From Mucilaginibacter lappiensis (GTDB taxonomy: Bacteria; Bacteroidota; Bacteroidia; Sphingobacteriales; Sphingobacteriaceae), in the NCBI RefSeq assembly GCF_900155965.1, contig NZ_FTMG01000008.1, forward strand, positions 250,410 through 314,409: 64,000 bases of DNA, given 5' to 3'. This document shows, in pieces, positions 1 through 9,569 of this stretch; position 1 is the stretch's first letter; every line of letters begins with the position of its first letter. The notes under the pieces were generated by a model. It did no database searches and was not told the origin of the DNA. It worked only from the letters and a program-made list of their open reading frames with translations. The translations under genes were made by a program, and so were the position numbers.

Positions 1-860
1 CGCCGGGTATACCATCCGTGTACCTGGGCGGAGCCGTTACTGCCGGTGTTTACGCCGAGGTGGGTAAACCTATAGGTGTTATCAGAGCGCAGGATCAGGC
101 CTACTCGTCTGATGGTAAAGCTATTATCAATCCCACCACCGGAATACCTTATTTTACTACAGTGAACCCCATTGTTGGTTATGCAAGTCCGCGTGCATTG
201 ATGTCATTTGGGTCAAACTTTAGATATAAGAATTTTTCATTCAACTTCCTGGTATCGAGCCGTATTGGTGGTTCGCTGTTTTCTGGAACAGGCTATCGTT
301 ACTTTATATCGGGTGTAGCCACACAAACGTTGGGCGGCAGGGATGCCTGGTTATTCAGCGATGGTGTACTGGGCGAAAATGCTAATGAGCAAGCTGGCAT
401 AACGAGCATATACAACTTGCCCTATCCGGCGGCCGGACGGGTTAAAGGTTCAATTTATCAAGGTTACTATCCCGTACTCGGCAGTAACGGACAGCCTATT
501 GTAGATGCCAACGGCAATTATGTGGCTAATTTATCTGCACCAAATACCAAATACATTTCGCCACAAACGTATTGGCAACAAACCAACCACATATCGCATC
601 TGTACACCTATAATGCCTCTTATGTGAAACTATCCCAGATAATTGTGAGCTATTCGTTACCCCCAAGATTACTCCGGGGTACGCCGTTTAGGTTGGCTTC
701 GCTATCATTAGTTGGGCGTAATCTGTGGACAATCTTCCAGAAAACGCCGCGTGGTATCGATCCTGAATCTGCCGCCTATTCGGGCAACGCCCAGGGCCTT
801 GAAGTGGGTGGATCGCTTCCTTATGCAACCTATGGTGTCGACTTAAAATTTTCGCTATAA
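1..860 (+). CDS. SusC/RagA-family TonB-dependent outer-membrane receptor, C-terminal part (5' truncated by window)
   Basis: The reading frame is open from the first bases, so the gene starts upstream of the window; about 285 C-terminal codons are visible. They hold alternating aromatic and polar strands typical of the end of a SusC beta-barrel, with sections such as LYTYNASYVKLSQI and SLVGRNLWTIFQKTP that resemble the conserved last strands of the family, and a final aromatic strand ending in FSL. SusC proteins import glycan oligosaccharides across the outer membrane using TonB energy. The SusD-like gene follows after 3 bases, the normal pairing. The plug, STN and carboxypeptidase-like domains cannot be judged because they lie outside. 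Confidence 0.9.
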   Translation, partial: PGIPSVYLGGAVTAGVYAEVGKPIGVIRAQDQAYSSDGKAIINPTTGIPYFTTVNPIVGYASPRALMSFGSNFRYKNFSFNFLVSSRIGGSLFSGTGYRYFISGVATQTLGGRDAWLFSDGVLGENANEQAGITSIYNLPYPAAGRVKGSIYQGYYPVLGSNGQPIVDANGNYVANLSAPNTKYISPQTYWQQTNHISHLYTYNASYVKLSQIIVSYSLPPRLLRGTPFRLASLSLVGRNLWTIFQKTPRGIDPESAAYSGNAQGLEVGGSLPYATYGVDLKFSL

Positions 861-863
861 ATC

Positions 864-2591
864 ATGAAAAAGATCATCATATATTCAACGGTATTGCTTA
901 TTGCCCTTACTGTATCCTGTTCCAAGGACTTTACCAAGATCAATACAAATCCGGCCAGCTTTACATCGGCAGCGCCAGAAGCTGTTTTAACAGGAGCCTT
1001 TGTAAATACCATTAACAAGTTTGAATCCAATAATGTGGTTTACCTTTGGGAATACTCCCATTTGATTGATCCGGTTGGCCGCTATATTGGTGGGGACGAC
1101 GGTGGTGGCGCCACGTGGACTTTGTTTTATGCCAACGTATTAGGTTCCACACGTCAGCTTAAAAAACTATATCAGGGAAATCCGGCCTATACCAACCGGA
1201 TGGCTATCACCGATATATGGGAATGTTATGTATATACCTACCTGGTTGGTTGTTACGGCCCGATACCTTATGATAATGCGGGCAAAACAGATAACACTGA
1301 CGTGGAGTATAACGACGAGAATAGTATTTATACCTCGTTGCTTACCCGTCTTAAGGCCGATGCCGCGGCTATAAACACCTCGGGCGATAAGTTTAGTCCT
1401 GATGTGATATACAATGGCGATATGACCAAATGGATAAAATTTGCTAACACGCTGAGGCTGCGGATAGCTTTAACTGTGCAGAATAACCTCCCTGATGTGG
1501 CTGCCACCAATATACGGGAGCTGATGGGTAACGAAAGTACCCTGATCAGTTCAGATGCAGACGATCCTAAACTAAGCTATGGTACCGCTACGGGTAGCCA
1601 GTCGCCATATAATGTGATGCTGGTACAAGGCACATCTTATCAGGGGACGGCCACGCCGGTTATGAGCGATTATGTGTTCACTTATTTTCGTTCCTATCAT
1701 GATCCGCGTTTGGATACCTACTTTAACAAAGCGGCTACGCCCTTTAATATCCAGGATACGTTGACAAGTAAAAATGATAACCTGCATTATATAGTTATTT
1801 ATCCTATCCCGCATCTGGGGCAACCCAAATCGCCTGCGCTTTTAAGCCAATGGGGGCTTCAAAATCCACCTTTTGCTGGATCTACGGTACCGGTCAACTT
1901 CAGTACACTACCAGCGGCGCTGACGGCTGCCACCCGGCCGTTTTATATGATGACCTACGCCGAAGTTTGCTTTATGAAGGCCGAAGCAGCCCAGCGAGGT
2001 TACGGAGGTTCACAAACAGCCGACCAATATTATTATGCGGGCATTAATGCCAATTTCGCCTTTTGGGGATTAACACCGGCACAGGCTGCTGCATATCAGG
2101 CACAGGACGGCATTAAATGGGGCACCACTGGAAAAGGTTTCAATTATGACCTGGGTTTTATCAATACCAGTATCCCGGCTGATAACCTGACCAAAATATG
2201 GATACAGGAATGGATAAACTTTTTTGATGATGAAGCCTTCGAAGCATGGGTGTTACAGCGTCGTACGCGCAATCTTGTGCTGCCGCCGCATACTAACCCG
2301 GGCAGCGTTAACGTGCTCACTACTTACTCTAACCTCAACGATCGCTGGGCATATCCTATCAAAAACGAGGTGCAGAATAATCCCATAGGTTATGCCAATG
2401 GTATAAAATTGCTGGGCGGTACCGGTGATTATGTATTTACTCCCTTAAAGATAGAACCACAATATACCCCAACTGACTGGACAAAGGCACATGCTTTTAT
2501 AGACATAAGCTTTGTGCAAAAGTGGTATGGCAACAACATAGAAGACCTTACCGCAGCAGGTATCAAGTATACTGTACTATCTACTTACTAA
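864..2591 (+). CDS. SusD/RagB-family outer-membrane lipoprotein (SusD-like_2 type)
   Basis: A 575-residue lipoprotein with a type II signal peptide and lipobox LTVSC (Cys19), followed by KDFTKINTNPASF, the usual start of the SusD-like_2 (RagB/SusD) branch. It carries helical TPR-like repeats and the family phrase YAEVCFMKAEAAQRG near residue 370. SusD proteins sit as a lid on the SusC barrel and bind the glycan at the cell surface. It begins 3 bases after the SusC stop, so the two are co-transcribed. The ATG at 864 directly precedes the signal peptide and is a secure start. The substrate cannot be read from this protein alone. Confidence 0.93.
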   Translation: MKKIIIYSTVLLIALTVSCSKDFTKINTNPASFTSAAPEAVLTGAFVNTINKFESNNVVYLWEYSHLIDPVGRYIGGDDGGGATWTLFYANVLGSTRQLKKLYQGNPAYTNRMAITDIWECYVYTYLVGCYGPIPYDNAGKTDNTDVEYNDENSIYTSLLTRLKADAAAINTSGDKFSPDVIYNGDMTKWIKFANTLRLRIALTVQNNLPDVAATNIRELMGNESTLISSDADDPKLSYGTATGSQSPYNVMLVQGTSYQGTATPVMSDYVFTYFRSYHDPRLDTYFNKAATPFNIQDTLTSKNDNLHYIVIYPIPHLGQPKSPALLSQWGLQNPPFAGSTVPVNFSTLPAALTAATRPFYMMTYAEVCFMKAEAAQRGYGGSQTADQYYYAGINANFAFWGLTPAQAAAYQAQDGIKWGTTGKGFNYDLGFINTSIPADNLTKIWIQEWINFFDDEAFEAWVLQRRTRNLVLPPHTNPGSVNVLTTYSNLNDRWAYPIKNEVQNNPIGYANGIKLLGGTGDYVFTPLKIEPQYTPTDWTKAHAFIDISFVQKWYGNNIEDLTAAGIKYTVLSTY

Positions 2592-2605
2592 TCAATAACA
2601 GCAAC

Positions 2606-3736
2606 ATGAAAAAGAAACATATATATCGCTACAGCCTGTTGGTATTGTTAATGTCGGCAGGGCTTTTATCCTGTAAAAAAAATGACCCAACTGTAAAAGA
2701 TAATTTTCTGAATTATCAGATACCCGATGTTCCTGTAACTTCCAATTATACCGTAGGCGCATTTTATTACACCTTTACAACGCTTAATGCCAATGTTACG
2801 CAAATACCAACGGTGGGTAAATACGGTTATACCAATGGTTTGCCGCCTGCCGGGATAATGCAGCAACACATTGCCGATGCTGGTATCGCTAAAATTGATT
2901 ACTTCATATTTTCGGTACGTTCACCTACGCTGGATAACAAAAACTACCTGGTTGATTCAACCACGGTGAACGCGTTTTTGAATGCGCCAAACAGTGCAGG
3001 CATAAACTTCGCGCTTTCCTATAACCTCAATACGGGTTTGTTGGGCATCACCAACTCGGGTGGAACTACAGGCAATGGCGTAACTGTTGAAACGGATCCG
3101 GTAAAACTGGCGGCATTTTATAACGATTTTAAAAGACTGGCTTTTTTCCTGGGTAAAGCCAATTATCAGAAGGTTAACGGCAAATACCTGCTGATCATTA
3201 ACAACGCGCAGGATCTGAACTCCAAAGATAATGTGGCTCTGTATAAACAGTTGCGGGCTAATTTGTCTGCGATGGGTTTTGACTTGTATATAGTGGGGAT
3301 GCAAAACCGATGGTCGCCGCCAGAGCGTTATTATTATCGTTTCCAAAACTGTACCGATGCCATGTACGAAGCCAACATGGGCGATGTGGCTGGAGATAAC
3401 GACCGTTACTGGAATTTTCCGCAATATACCGATCAGAACTGGGCCTACTGGAAAAAGACCATCGAAGCCTGGAATATGGAGTTTGTACCCTGCGTAATGG
3501 CCGGTTACAATTACCAGATCAATAACCCAACAACCAACCAGCTTAGTGTTCAACGCACTGCCGATGGCAGCTGGTATAAGACGTTTACCAATGTGGCCAA
3601 ACGAAACGCCTCCAAAAGCAGGCTCATCTTTGTCGACTCTTTCAATAATTTCTCGGTCGATTCGCAAATTGAGCCTACGCAGGCCTATGGCAACACCTAT
3701 CTGGATATTACGCGGCAGGCTTTTAAATTGAATTAA
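2606..3736 (+). CDS. GH99/WbsX-like TIM-barrel glycan-active lipoprotein
   Basis: The start is placed at 2606 because a lipoprotein signal (lipobox LLSC) begins there; the frame is open further upstream into susD, but those codons do not look coding. The 376-residue product has features of the GH99-like/WbsX barrel: an early VGAFYYTFTTLN strand and a C-terminal IEPTQAYGNTYLDITRQ, which matches the end of WbsX-type proteins. Members include endo-alpha-mannosidases and related enzymes. The usual WNEW-like motif before that C-terminus reads FNNF here (residues 346-349), so activity may be altered. Position after susD suggests a surface glycan-binding or endo-acting role. Family assignment is by recalled motif only. 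Confidence 0.6.
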   Translation: MKKKHIYRYSLLVLLMSAGLLSCKKNDPTVKDNFLNYQIPDVPVTSNYTVGAFYYTFTTLNANVTQIPTVGKYGYTNGLPPAGIMQQHIADAGIAKIDYFIFSVRSPTLDNKNYLVDSTTVNAFLNAPNSAGINFALSYNLNTGLLGITNSGGTTGNGVTVETDPVKLAAFYNDFKRLAFFLGKANYQKVNGKYLLIINNAQDLNSKDNVALYKQLRANLSAMGFDLYIVGMQNRWSPPERYYYRFQNCTDAMYEANMGDVAGDNDRYWNFPQYTDQNWAYWKKTIEAWNMEFVPCVMAGYNYQINNPTTNQLSVQRTADGSWYKTFTNVAKRNASKSRLIFVDSFNNFSVDSQIEPTQAYGNTYLDITRQAFKLN

Positions 3737-3740
3737 ATAA

Positions 3741-3768
3741 AACAGGAGTAGCGGGGGCTGCTCCTGTT
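3741..3768 (+). terminator. Hairpin between GH99-like gene and GH2 gene
   Basis: Arms AACAGGAGTAGC and GCTGCTCCTGTT (12 bp with one wobble) enclose a GGGG loop and are followed by ATTTA. The stem lies 5 bases after the stop codon. The T-run is weak, so it may act as an attenuator or an mRNA-stabilising stem rather than a full terminator. Confidence 0.55.
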
Positions 3769-3814
3769 ATTTACCGCACCCGAAGTGGTGCAATAACATT
3801 GATATCTCTACCTA

Positions 3815-6800
3815 ATGAATGTACTTACAAAAGCTTTAAGCACACTAATGCTGTTTGGTTTTACCGGCAGCAGTTTATATGCACAGGATAATACCCTAAC
3901 TGAAAGTTTTGAAAACCCTGATCATCAATATCAAAAAACAGGTCGTGGTGAGAGCCGTATTGCGGATGGGGTATTAACTACCAAAGATGCGTACCTGAGT
4001 TTTGGCGATGCTAGTTGGAAGAATTATGAGATCAGTTTCAGGGCCAGGGTGCCTGATACCGCCAAACAAGTTCAGATATGTGCCGGTTTCAGGGCTGGCA
4101 ATCGCGATGACCGCTATATACTGATGCTTAAAGGTGGCATTCAGCAGGATATTTACCTGGCCCGGCTGGGTTTTATGGGCAGTGATGATTTCCTGGCCCT
4201 GCGTCGATTGGATTTTCATCCTGAACCGGGCAAATGGTATAACTTTAGGGTACAAGTAAGCGGCAGCCGCATCAGGGTGTTTTTAAATAATGAAAATTTG
4301 CCGCATATCGATATTACGGATACGCTTGCCTACCTGTCGCCACAAGGCCGGATAACCTTAGGTGGCAGCTGGATCACTAACCAATTTGATGATCTGGTTA
4401 TCAAACCACTGCAAGAAGATCAATTGCAAAATATCCGTATACAGGAATATGCTGTAGCCGTAAAAGATAAACAAGCTTTGCGCAAACAACAGCGAAGCAC
4501 TTATAAGCCGGTTTCTGTTGCGCCGTTGGCAACCGGTCGTATCCTTATTTCCCTGAATGGCCAATGGCTGTTTTCGCCGGGATATGAAATTACCGGGCAG
4601 GCTAAAGCCATAATGCCAGAGGAAAGCGACAAGGATTGGCATGTATTAACCGTGCCCAATTTCTGGAACCCCATACGTGTTTGGCTGCATGGCGAAAAAT
4701 ATAATAATGGCAGCAAGGGTGTAGCCGATAACTACTATCAGAAAGAAACAGCGCGCTGTGAAGCCTATACTTTTGATTATAAAAAAACAAGCGTGGGCTG
4801 GTATCGTCAATGGATCAATCTGCCAAACAATATCGGCGCCAAAAACCTGCAGCTTTCATTTGACGCTGTATCCAAAGTGGCCGAAGTATATATTAATGGT
4901 CATAAGGCGGGAAATCATATCGGCATGTTCGGCAATTTTGAGGTAGATGGTACAGGATTGTTTAAACCTGGCAAAAACCTGTTGGCGGTAAAAGTAGTGC
5001 GGGATTATATAAAAGATATTAAAGATGCCGATAAGGTGATGGATGTTGCCGTTACCGTTCCCGTTACCCAGAAAATGATGAAGGACTTGGCGCATGGCTT
5101 TTTTGACGATGACCCGGCAGGCATCTGGCAGCCGGTATCACTCATTATTACCGACCCCGTACGTATACAGGATGTGTTTATTAAACCCAATCTCACTGGT
5201 GCCGATGTGGATATTACGGTGAAAAATTATACCGATAAGGAGGTGGCGTTTTCAATCTCCGCGGATATAGATGGCGTACGACCAAAAGATGCATTATATA
5301 ACCATACGATACTTGACAAACAGCAGCTTAAACCCGGCGAAGAACGAACGTTCACAGCGGCAATAACAGGCTTGCAGCCCAGGATCTGGTCGCCGGAACA
5401 TCCTGATCTTTATGATTTTAATTTTAAATTGACGACGACTGACGGCGGTGCAACTGATTCCAAAACTATCCGTTCGGGTTTCCGGACGTTTAAGGCCGAG
5501 GGGGATTATTTATACCTTAATGGCAAGTGTTATTGGCTGCGCGGCGCTAATCAAACCCCATTGGGGCTGGCACCTAATGATTCCCTGCTTGCAGATACTT
5601 TTACCAAATTGATGAACAAGGGTAATATGATGGTTACCCGTACGCACACCGTACCCGGTACCGAAACCTGGATGGATGCTTTTGATAAAAACGGCATCGG
5701 TGTAAGTTATGAAGGCACCTGGTCGTGGTTGTTTCTGAGCAGCAGTATGCCTTCACAAAATCTCATCGATCTTTGGAAACAGGAATTTTATGACCTGTTA
5801 AAAAAGTATCGCAACCATCCTTCATTGCTCATCTGGACCGTAAATAATGAGATGAAGTTTTATGATAATGATCCCGATACGGAGCGCGCAAAGGTTAAAA
5901 TGAAGATCATCTCTGATGTGGTTAAACATATGCGGCAGATTGACCCTACACGTCCTATTGTGTTCGACTCAAACTATCGCCGCAATACCAAACGTTTTGG
6001 TGACGATTTTTATAAAGATATTGATGATGGCGATATCGACGATCAGCATGCCTACCTCAATTGGTACGACTACTCTATGTTTGACTACTTTAAAGGAGAG
6101 TGGCAGCAAAAGTATAAAAATAACGGCCGCCCGCTCATCAGCCAAGAAATGTCAACCGGTTATACCGATGAAACAGGCCATGCCACCCGTTTTTATAATT
6201 ACGTTCATCAAAATCCCGAGTCACTGGCTGGTAAATTCACTTATGAATATAGTGATCCTGCTTATTTTATGAAGCCGCAGGCCTTTATCACCAAAGAACT
6301 GGCCGAAGCCTTGCGCCGCAGCGACGACCGCTCTGCCGGAATATTGCATTTTGCACTGATCACCTGGTTTACCAATGTTTATCAGCATGATCATATCAAG
6401 CCCTTCCCGGTATATTACGATATGCAAAAAGCCCTGCAGCCTGTACTGGTATCAGCTGAACTTTGGGGGCGTCACTTTTACGCGGGTACTAAGCTAGCTG
6501 TACGTTTCTGCGTTATCAATGATCAGGAAAACGGTGATGCACTACCTGCATCAATGCTGAAATGGAAGCTCACAGGTGATAAAGATGTTGTGCTGGCAAG
6601 TGGATATATAGCTGTACCACAGGTTGACCATTACGCCCGTCATTGGATAGAGCCACAGATCAATATCCCTGAAAATATACCGCAGCAAAAGCAGAATGCC
6701 CGGTTGCAGCTGCAATTGATAGTCAATGGGAAAGCTGTTTCTGCAAACAGTTATGAAGTGTTACTGGTAGCAACGCCCAGCTTACAAGTAGCTAAGCTGG

Positions 6801-7441
6801 CAAGCAAAAAAATAGCAGTATTTGATGCCGGTAATCAAATAACCACCGCGTTGAACTACCTGGGCATCCAATACACAAAATCGCCCACACTCGCTGAACT
6901 GCTAAAACAAAAAGCAGATGTTTATGTGCTCTCCGGGCTTGATTCACTAAACACAACAACTTCTGATTTTGAACAAATCAGAAATTTGATTCACAGCGCA
7001 GGGAAAGTTTTACTATCCGGCTCTGGCGATGTAGCGCATATTTTATATCCCAAGTATATCCGCAGTGTGCTTAAAGAAAAGGGAGAGATCGCCAATATGG
7101 ATATTCCCGAGTCTCCTGTATTTGATGGTATTGAGCCTTTGGAAATACGTTACTTCAACAATAATCTGCGCGAAAGTCCATCGGTAATATCGGGAGCTTA
7201 TCGCATTAATCGCGACGTGCATGTGGAGGCGCTGGCATCGTTCATCAAAATACACGGCTACCTCTCTGGTGAGGTTAATGAACGGATGAATACGCTTGAT
7301 AAGATCAAAGGTTTCCCTATTGTTAAAATTAGCGATGCTCTGGGAGCGATGTTGCTATCGGAAATCAGACTCGATAAAGCCATTACCGACCCCATTGCCG
7401 GCAAGTTATTGGTCAATATGCTGCTTGATTTGACCCGGTAG
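3815..7441 (+). CDS. Multidomain glycoside hydrolase family 2 enzyme with N-terminal concanavalin-like domain
   Basis: A 1208-residue exported protein with signal peptide ending SLYAQ. Residues ~25-205 form a DUF1080/LamG-like beta-sandwich; residues ~240-450 look like the GH2 sugar-binding domain; an Ig-like domain follows; the TIM barrel starts near YLNGKCYWLRGANQTP. The acid/base is probably E679 in TVNNEMK and the nucleophile E778 in ISQEMSTG, both typical of GH2 beta-galactosidase/glucuronidase/mannosidase enzymes. The C-terminal ~200 residues (from KKIAVFDAG) look like a small Rossmann or amidotransferase-like fold. It is longer than a standard GH2 (~800-1000) because of the extra terminal domains. 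The sugar specificity is not predictable by eye. It sits in the same locus as SusC/SusD and is presumably periplasmic. Confidence 0.85.
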   Translation: MNVLTKALSTLMLFGFTGSSLYAQDNTLTESFENPDHQYQKTGRGESRIADGVLTTKDAYLSFGDASWKNYEISFRARVPDTAKQVQICAGFRAGNRDDRYILMLKGGIQQDIYLARLGFMGSDDFLALRRLDFHPEPGKWYNFRVQVSGSRIRVFLNNENLPHIDITDTLAYLSPQGRITLGGSWITNQFDDLVIKPLQEDQLQNIRIQEYAVAVKDKQALRKQQRSTYKPVSVAPLATGRILISLNGQWLFSPGYEITGQAKAIMPEESDKDWHVLTVPNFWNPIRVWLHGEKYNNGSKGVADNYYQKETARCEAYTFDYKKTSVGWYRQWINLPNNIGAKNLQLSFDAVSKVAEVYINGHKAGNHIGMFGNFEVDGTGLFKPGKNLLAVKVVRDYIKDIKDADKVMDVAVTVPVTQKMMKDLAHGFFDDDPAGIWQPVSLIITDPVRIQDVFIKPNLTGADVDITVKNYTDKEVAFSISADIDGVRPKDALYNHTILDKQQLKPGEERTFTAAITGLQPRIWSPEHPDLYDFNFKLTTTDGGATDSKTIRSGFRTFKAEGDYLYLNGKCYWLRGANQTPLGLAPNDSLLADTFTKLMNKGNMMVTRTHTVPGTETWMDAFDKNGIGVSYEGTWSWLFLSSSMPSQNLIDLWKQEFYDLLKKYRNHPSLLIWTVNNEMKFYDNDPDTERAKVKMKIISDVVKHMRQIDPTRPIVFDSNYRRNTKRFGDDFYKDIDDGDIDDQHAYLNWYDYSMFDYFKGEWQQKYKNNGRPLISQEMSTGYTDETGHATRFYNYVHQNPESLAGKFTYEYSDPAYFMKPQAFITKELAEALRRSDDRSAGILHFALITWFTNVYQHDHIKPFPVYYDMQKALQPVLVSAELWGRHFYAGTKLAVRFCVINDQENGDALPASMLKWKLTGDKDVVLASGYIAVPQVDHYARHWIEPQINIPENIPQQKQNARLQLQLIVNGKAVSANSYEVLLVATPSLQVAKLASKKIAVFDAGNQITTALNYLGIQYTKSPTLAELLKQKADVYVLSGLDSLNTTTSDFEQIRNLIHSAGKVLLSGSGDVAHILYPKYIRSVLKEKGEIANMDIPESPVFDGIEPLEIRYFNNNLRESPSVISGAYRINRDVHVEALASFIKIHGYLSGEVNERMNTLDKIKGFPIVKISDALGAMLLSEIRLDKAITDPIAGKLLVNMLLDLTR

Positions 7442-7764
7442 ATGGATAGTAGCTGTTTGAAATAACTTATATTAATATTATAATATTTATCAAAAAAATA
7501 TGATCTGTTAATCTTTTTTTAAGTATTGATTAATGTTTTAAAAGAAATTAGTGTTTATAACCAATTATTATCGTGCTGTTTATTTAATATATCAATAGCA
7601 TGTGCTAATCTTTATTTAATTAATCGTGTTTGTTCTACTCCCCGTCGTGAGGATGGTGGTTTGCTATGTGCTTGATCGGTAGTGGTTCTGCTATTTAGGC
7701 TGTGCTGTGTTTTCATTGCCAATTGATATTCTTTTGCATTTACTAACCTATAAATACAAACCAA
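7442..7764. other. AT-rich intergenic gap, no gene seen
   Basis: This 323-base stretch is AT-rich with long T and A runs. I see no coding-like frame and no convincing stem-loop. It precedes a new lipoprotein gene, so it probably contains that gene's promoter, but no clean Bacteroidota -33 TTTG / -7 TAnnTTTG pair is evident. Confidence 0.5.
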
Positions 7765-9498
7765 ATGAGAAAAATGAACATTTTATGCCTCGCGGTCATG
7801 ATGGGAGTGTCCGTTAGTTGTACCAAAAAAAACATGCCTGCCGATACACTCAATGCCGCTGGGAAAGGTAAATTGAATACCCAGGGTTCGCCTCCGGGCG
7901 ATGTTGTAGGTAAACTGGTGGTAGGCTACCAAGGCTGGTTTTCGACCACGGGAGATGGATCGCCTAATAACCATTGGGTACACTGGGCAGGTAATGCCGG
8001 CGGAGCGGCACCCTCGCCCGGGCACCAAACCTTTGAGCTTTGGCCCGATATGCGGGAGTATACCAACTCCTACCAAACCGGATATGCCAGTTTAGGCAAC
8101 GGGCAACCGGCTAAGTTGTTTTCGCCCTGGGATGTGCAAACGGTAAATACACACTTTTCATGGATGCAGCAATATGGTATTGATTGTGCCGCCCTGCAGC
8201 GCTTTGGAAAGGGCAACGCACAATTGGATGGTATTGCCAGCCGGGTCATGAATGCCGCTCAAACTTACGGGCGCAAATTTTATGTGATGTATGATATTTC
8301 TGGCTGGACTAATTTTCAATCTGAAATAAAAACAGACTGGACTAATGACATTGTGGGGTCGCTGCATCTCACCTCATCATCGGCCTATGCCATGCAAAAT
8401 GGTAAGCCCGTTATTTGTATATGGGGTTTTGGCGTATCCGGTCGCCCGGGCGATGTGAATTCTTATACCGACGTGATCAACTACTTTAAAAACCTGGGCT
8501 GTTATGTTATTATCGGCGGTCCGCGCAACTGGCGGTCACAAACTGCCAATCTACCCGCCTTTAACCTGGCCAATATGATCATGCCCTGGGTTACCGGCTC
8601 TTTTGGCGATGTTGCCGGAGCCGATTCCTATGTACCTACGCTTAGTGCAGATTTTGCCTATTGCAACTCGAACGGTATAGATTATCAAGCAGAAGTATTC
8701 CCGGGCTTTTCGTGGTCGAATTGGAACGGCGGTGCACAAAATCAGATCCCCCGCCAGCATGGCGATCTGATGTGGGAGCAGTTTGCCAATATTCGCAACC
8801 AGGGCATAGGCAATGTGTATGTAGGTATGTTTGATGAGTATGATGAGGCCACAGCTATAGCCAAAGCTGCCGAGGATGCCTCGATGATACCTACCAATCA
8901 ATATTTTTTAACGCTTGATGCAGATGGTGTGCATGTATCATCAGACTATTATTTGCGGCTTACCAATGATGGCGGCAAGATGATCAAAGGGCAGATACCG
9001 CTTACTTTTACACATCCTACACCATTTGTAGTCGGCAGTACACCTGTCACCGTATTTCTTGATCATTGTGATACCACTACCGGTTGGACATCCAGTAACA
9101 CGCTTTCGGTAAACACAACAGACAAACAGGAGGGAACCGGAGCTTTACAGTCAGTTGGCAGTGGCACAGATGAGTTTAAGAAGAATTTCACCGCAGTTAA
9201 TACGGGAGCAACCGCGGCTAATGGTTCTATTCAATTCTGGTACTATGTGTCTGATGCCAGCCAGTTTGGTACCAATAACCAGATAGAGCTGGGCAGCGGT
9301 GGTGCGGCAGATGTAAATGAGTACAACTGGAACATCGGTACGCTGGTAAACGGCTGGAATTTGATCACCAAATCGTTCAATACAGCAACTGTAACAGGGG
9401 GGACACCTAATTTGAGCGCTATCAACTGGTTTCGTATTTATCATACCAAAACAGCCAGCATTACTACCCGGGTTGATGCCTTAACAGTTATACATTAA
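7765..9498 (+). CDS. GH71/99-like lipoprotein with C-terminal carbohydrate-binding-like module
   Basis: A 577-residue lipoprotein (lipobox SVSC, Cys19). Residues ~50-400 resemble GH71/GH99-like barrels: LVVGYQGWFSTTGDGS, WMQQYGIDCAALQRF, the PGFSWSNWN strand and VGMFDEYDEATA are characteristic of this Bacteroidota family, whose relatives hydrolyse alpha-linked glycans (alpha-1,3-glucan or alpha-mannan). The last ~147 residues are a separate beta-sandwich-like module beginning FLDHCD, which recurs almost unchanged at the end of the next gene. The signal peptide fixes the start at 7765. It probably acts at the cell surface on the same glycan as its neighbours. Confidence 0.7.
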   Translation: MRKMNILCLAVMMGVSVSCTKKNMPADTLNAAGKGKLNTQGSPPGDVVGKLVVGYQGWFSTTGDGSPNNHWVHWAGNAGGAAPSPGHQTFELWPDMREYTNSYQTGYASLGNGQPAKLFSPWDVQTVNTHFSWMQQYGIDCAALQRFGKGNAQLDGIASRVMNAAQTYGRKFYVMYDISGWTNFQSEIKTDWTNDIVGSLHLTSSSAYAMQNGKPVICIWGFGVSGRPGDVNSYTDVINYFKNLGCYVIIGGPRNWRSQTANLPAFNLANMIMPWVTGSFGDVAGADSYVPTLSADFAYCNSNGIDYQAEVFPGFSWSNWNGGAQNQIPRQHGDLMWEQFANIRNQGIGNVYVGMFDEYDEATAIAKAAEDASMIPTNQYFLTLDADGVHVSSDYYLRLTNDGGKMIKGQIPLTFTHPTPFVVGSTPVTVFLDHCDTTTGWTSSNTLSVNTTDKQEGTGALQSVGSGTDEFKKNFTAVNTGATAANGSIQFWYYVSDASQFGTNNQIELGSGGAADVNEYNWNIGTLVNGWNLITKSFNTATVTGGTPNLSAINWFRIYHTKTASITTRVDALTVIH

Positions 9499-9521
9499 TG
9501 GTTCAGCAATAAAATATAATT

Positions 9522-9549
9522 CAGGAAGAGCTGGGAACGGTTCTTCCTG
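9522..9549 (+). terminator. Hairpin between GH71/99-like and esterase genes
   Basis: Perfect arms CAGGAAGA and TCTTCCTG flank a 12-base loop, 20 bases after the stop codon. No strong T-run follows, so it may be a processing or attenuation stem within the operon. Confidence 0.45.
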
Positions 9550-9569
9550 CTTATGAAACCTATTCAAAA

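Noticed and set aside
2957-3667. 236-codon open frame on the minus strand inside the GH99-like gene
   Set aside because: It is antisense to a well-supported gene, has no motif or signal peptide and arises from codon bias of the real frame.
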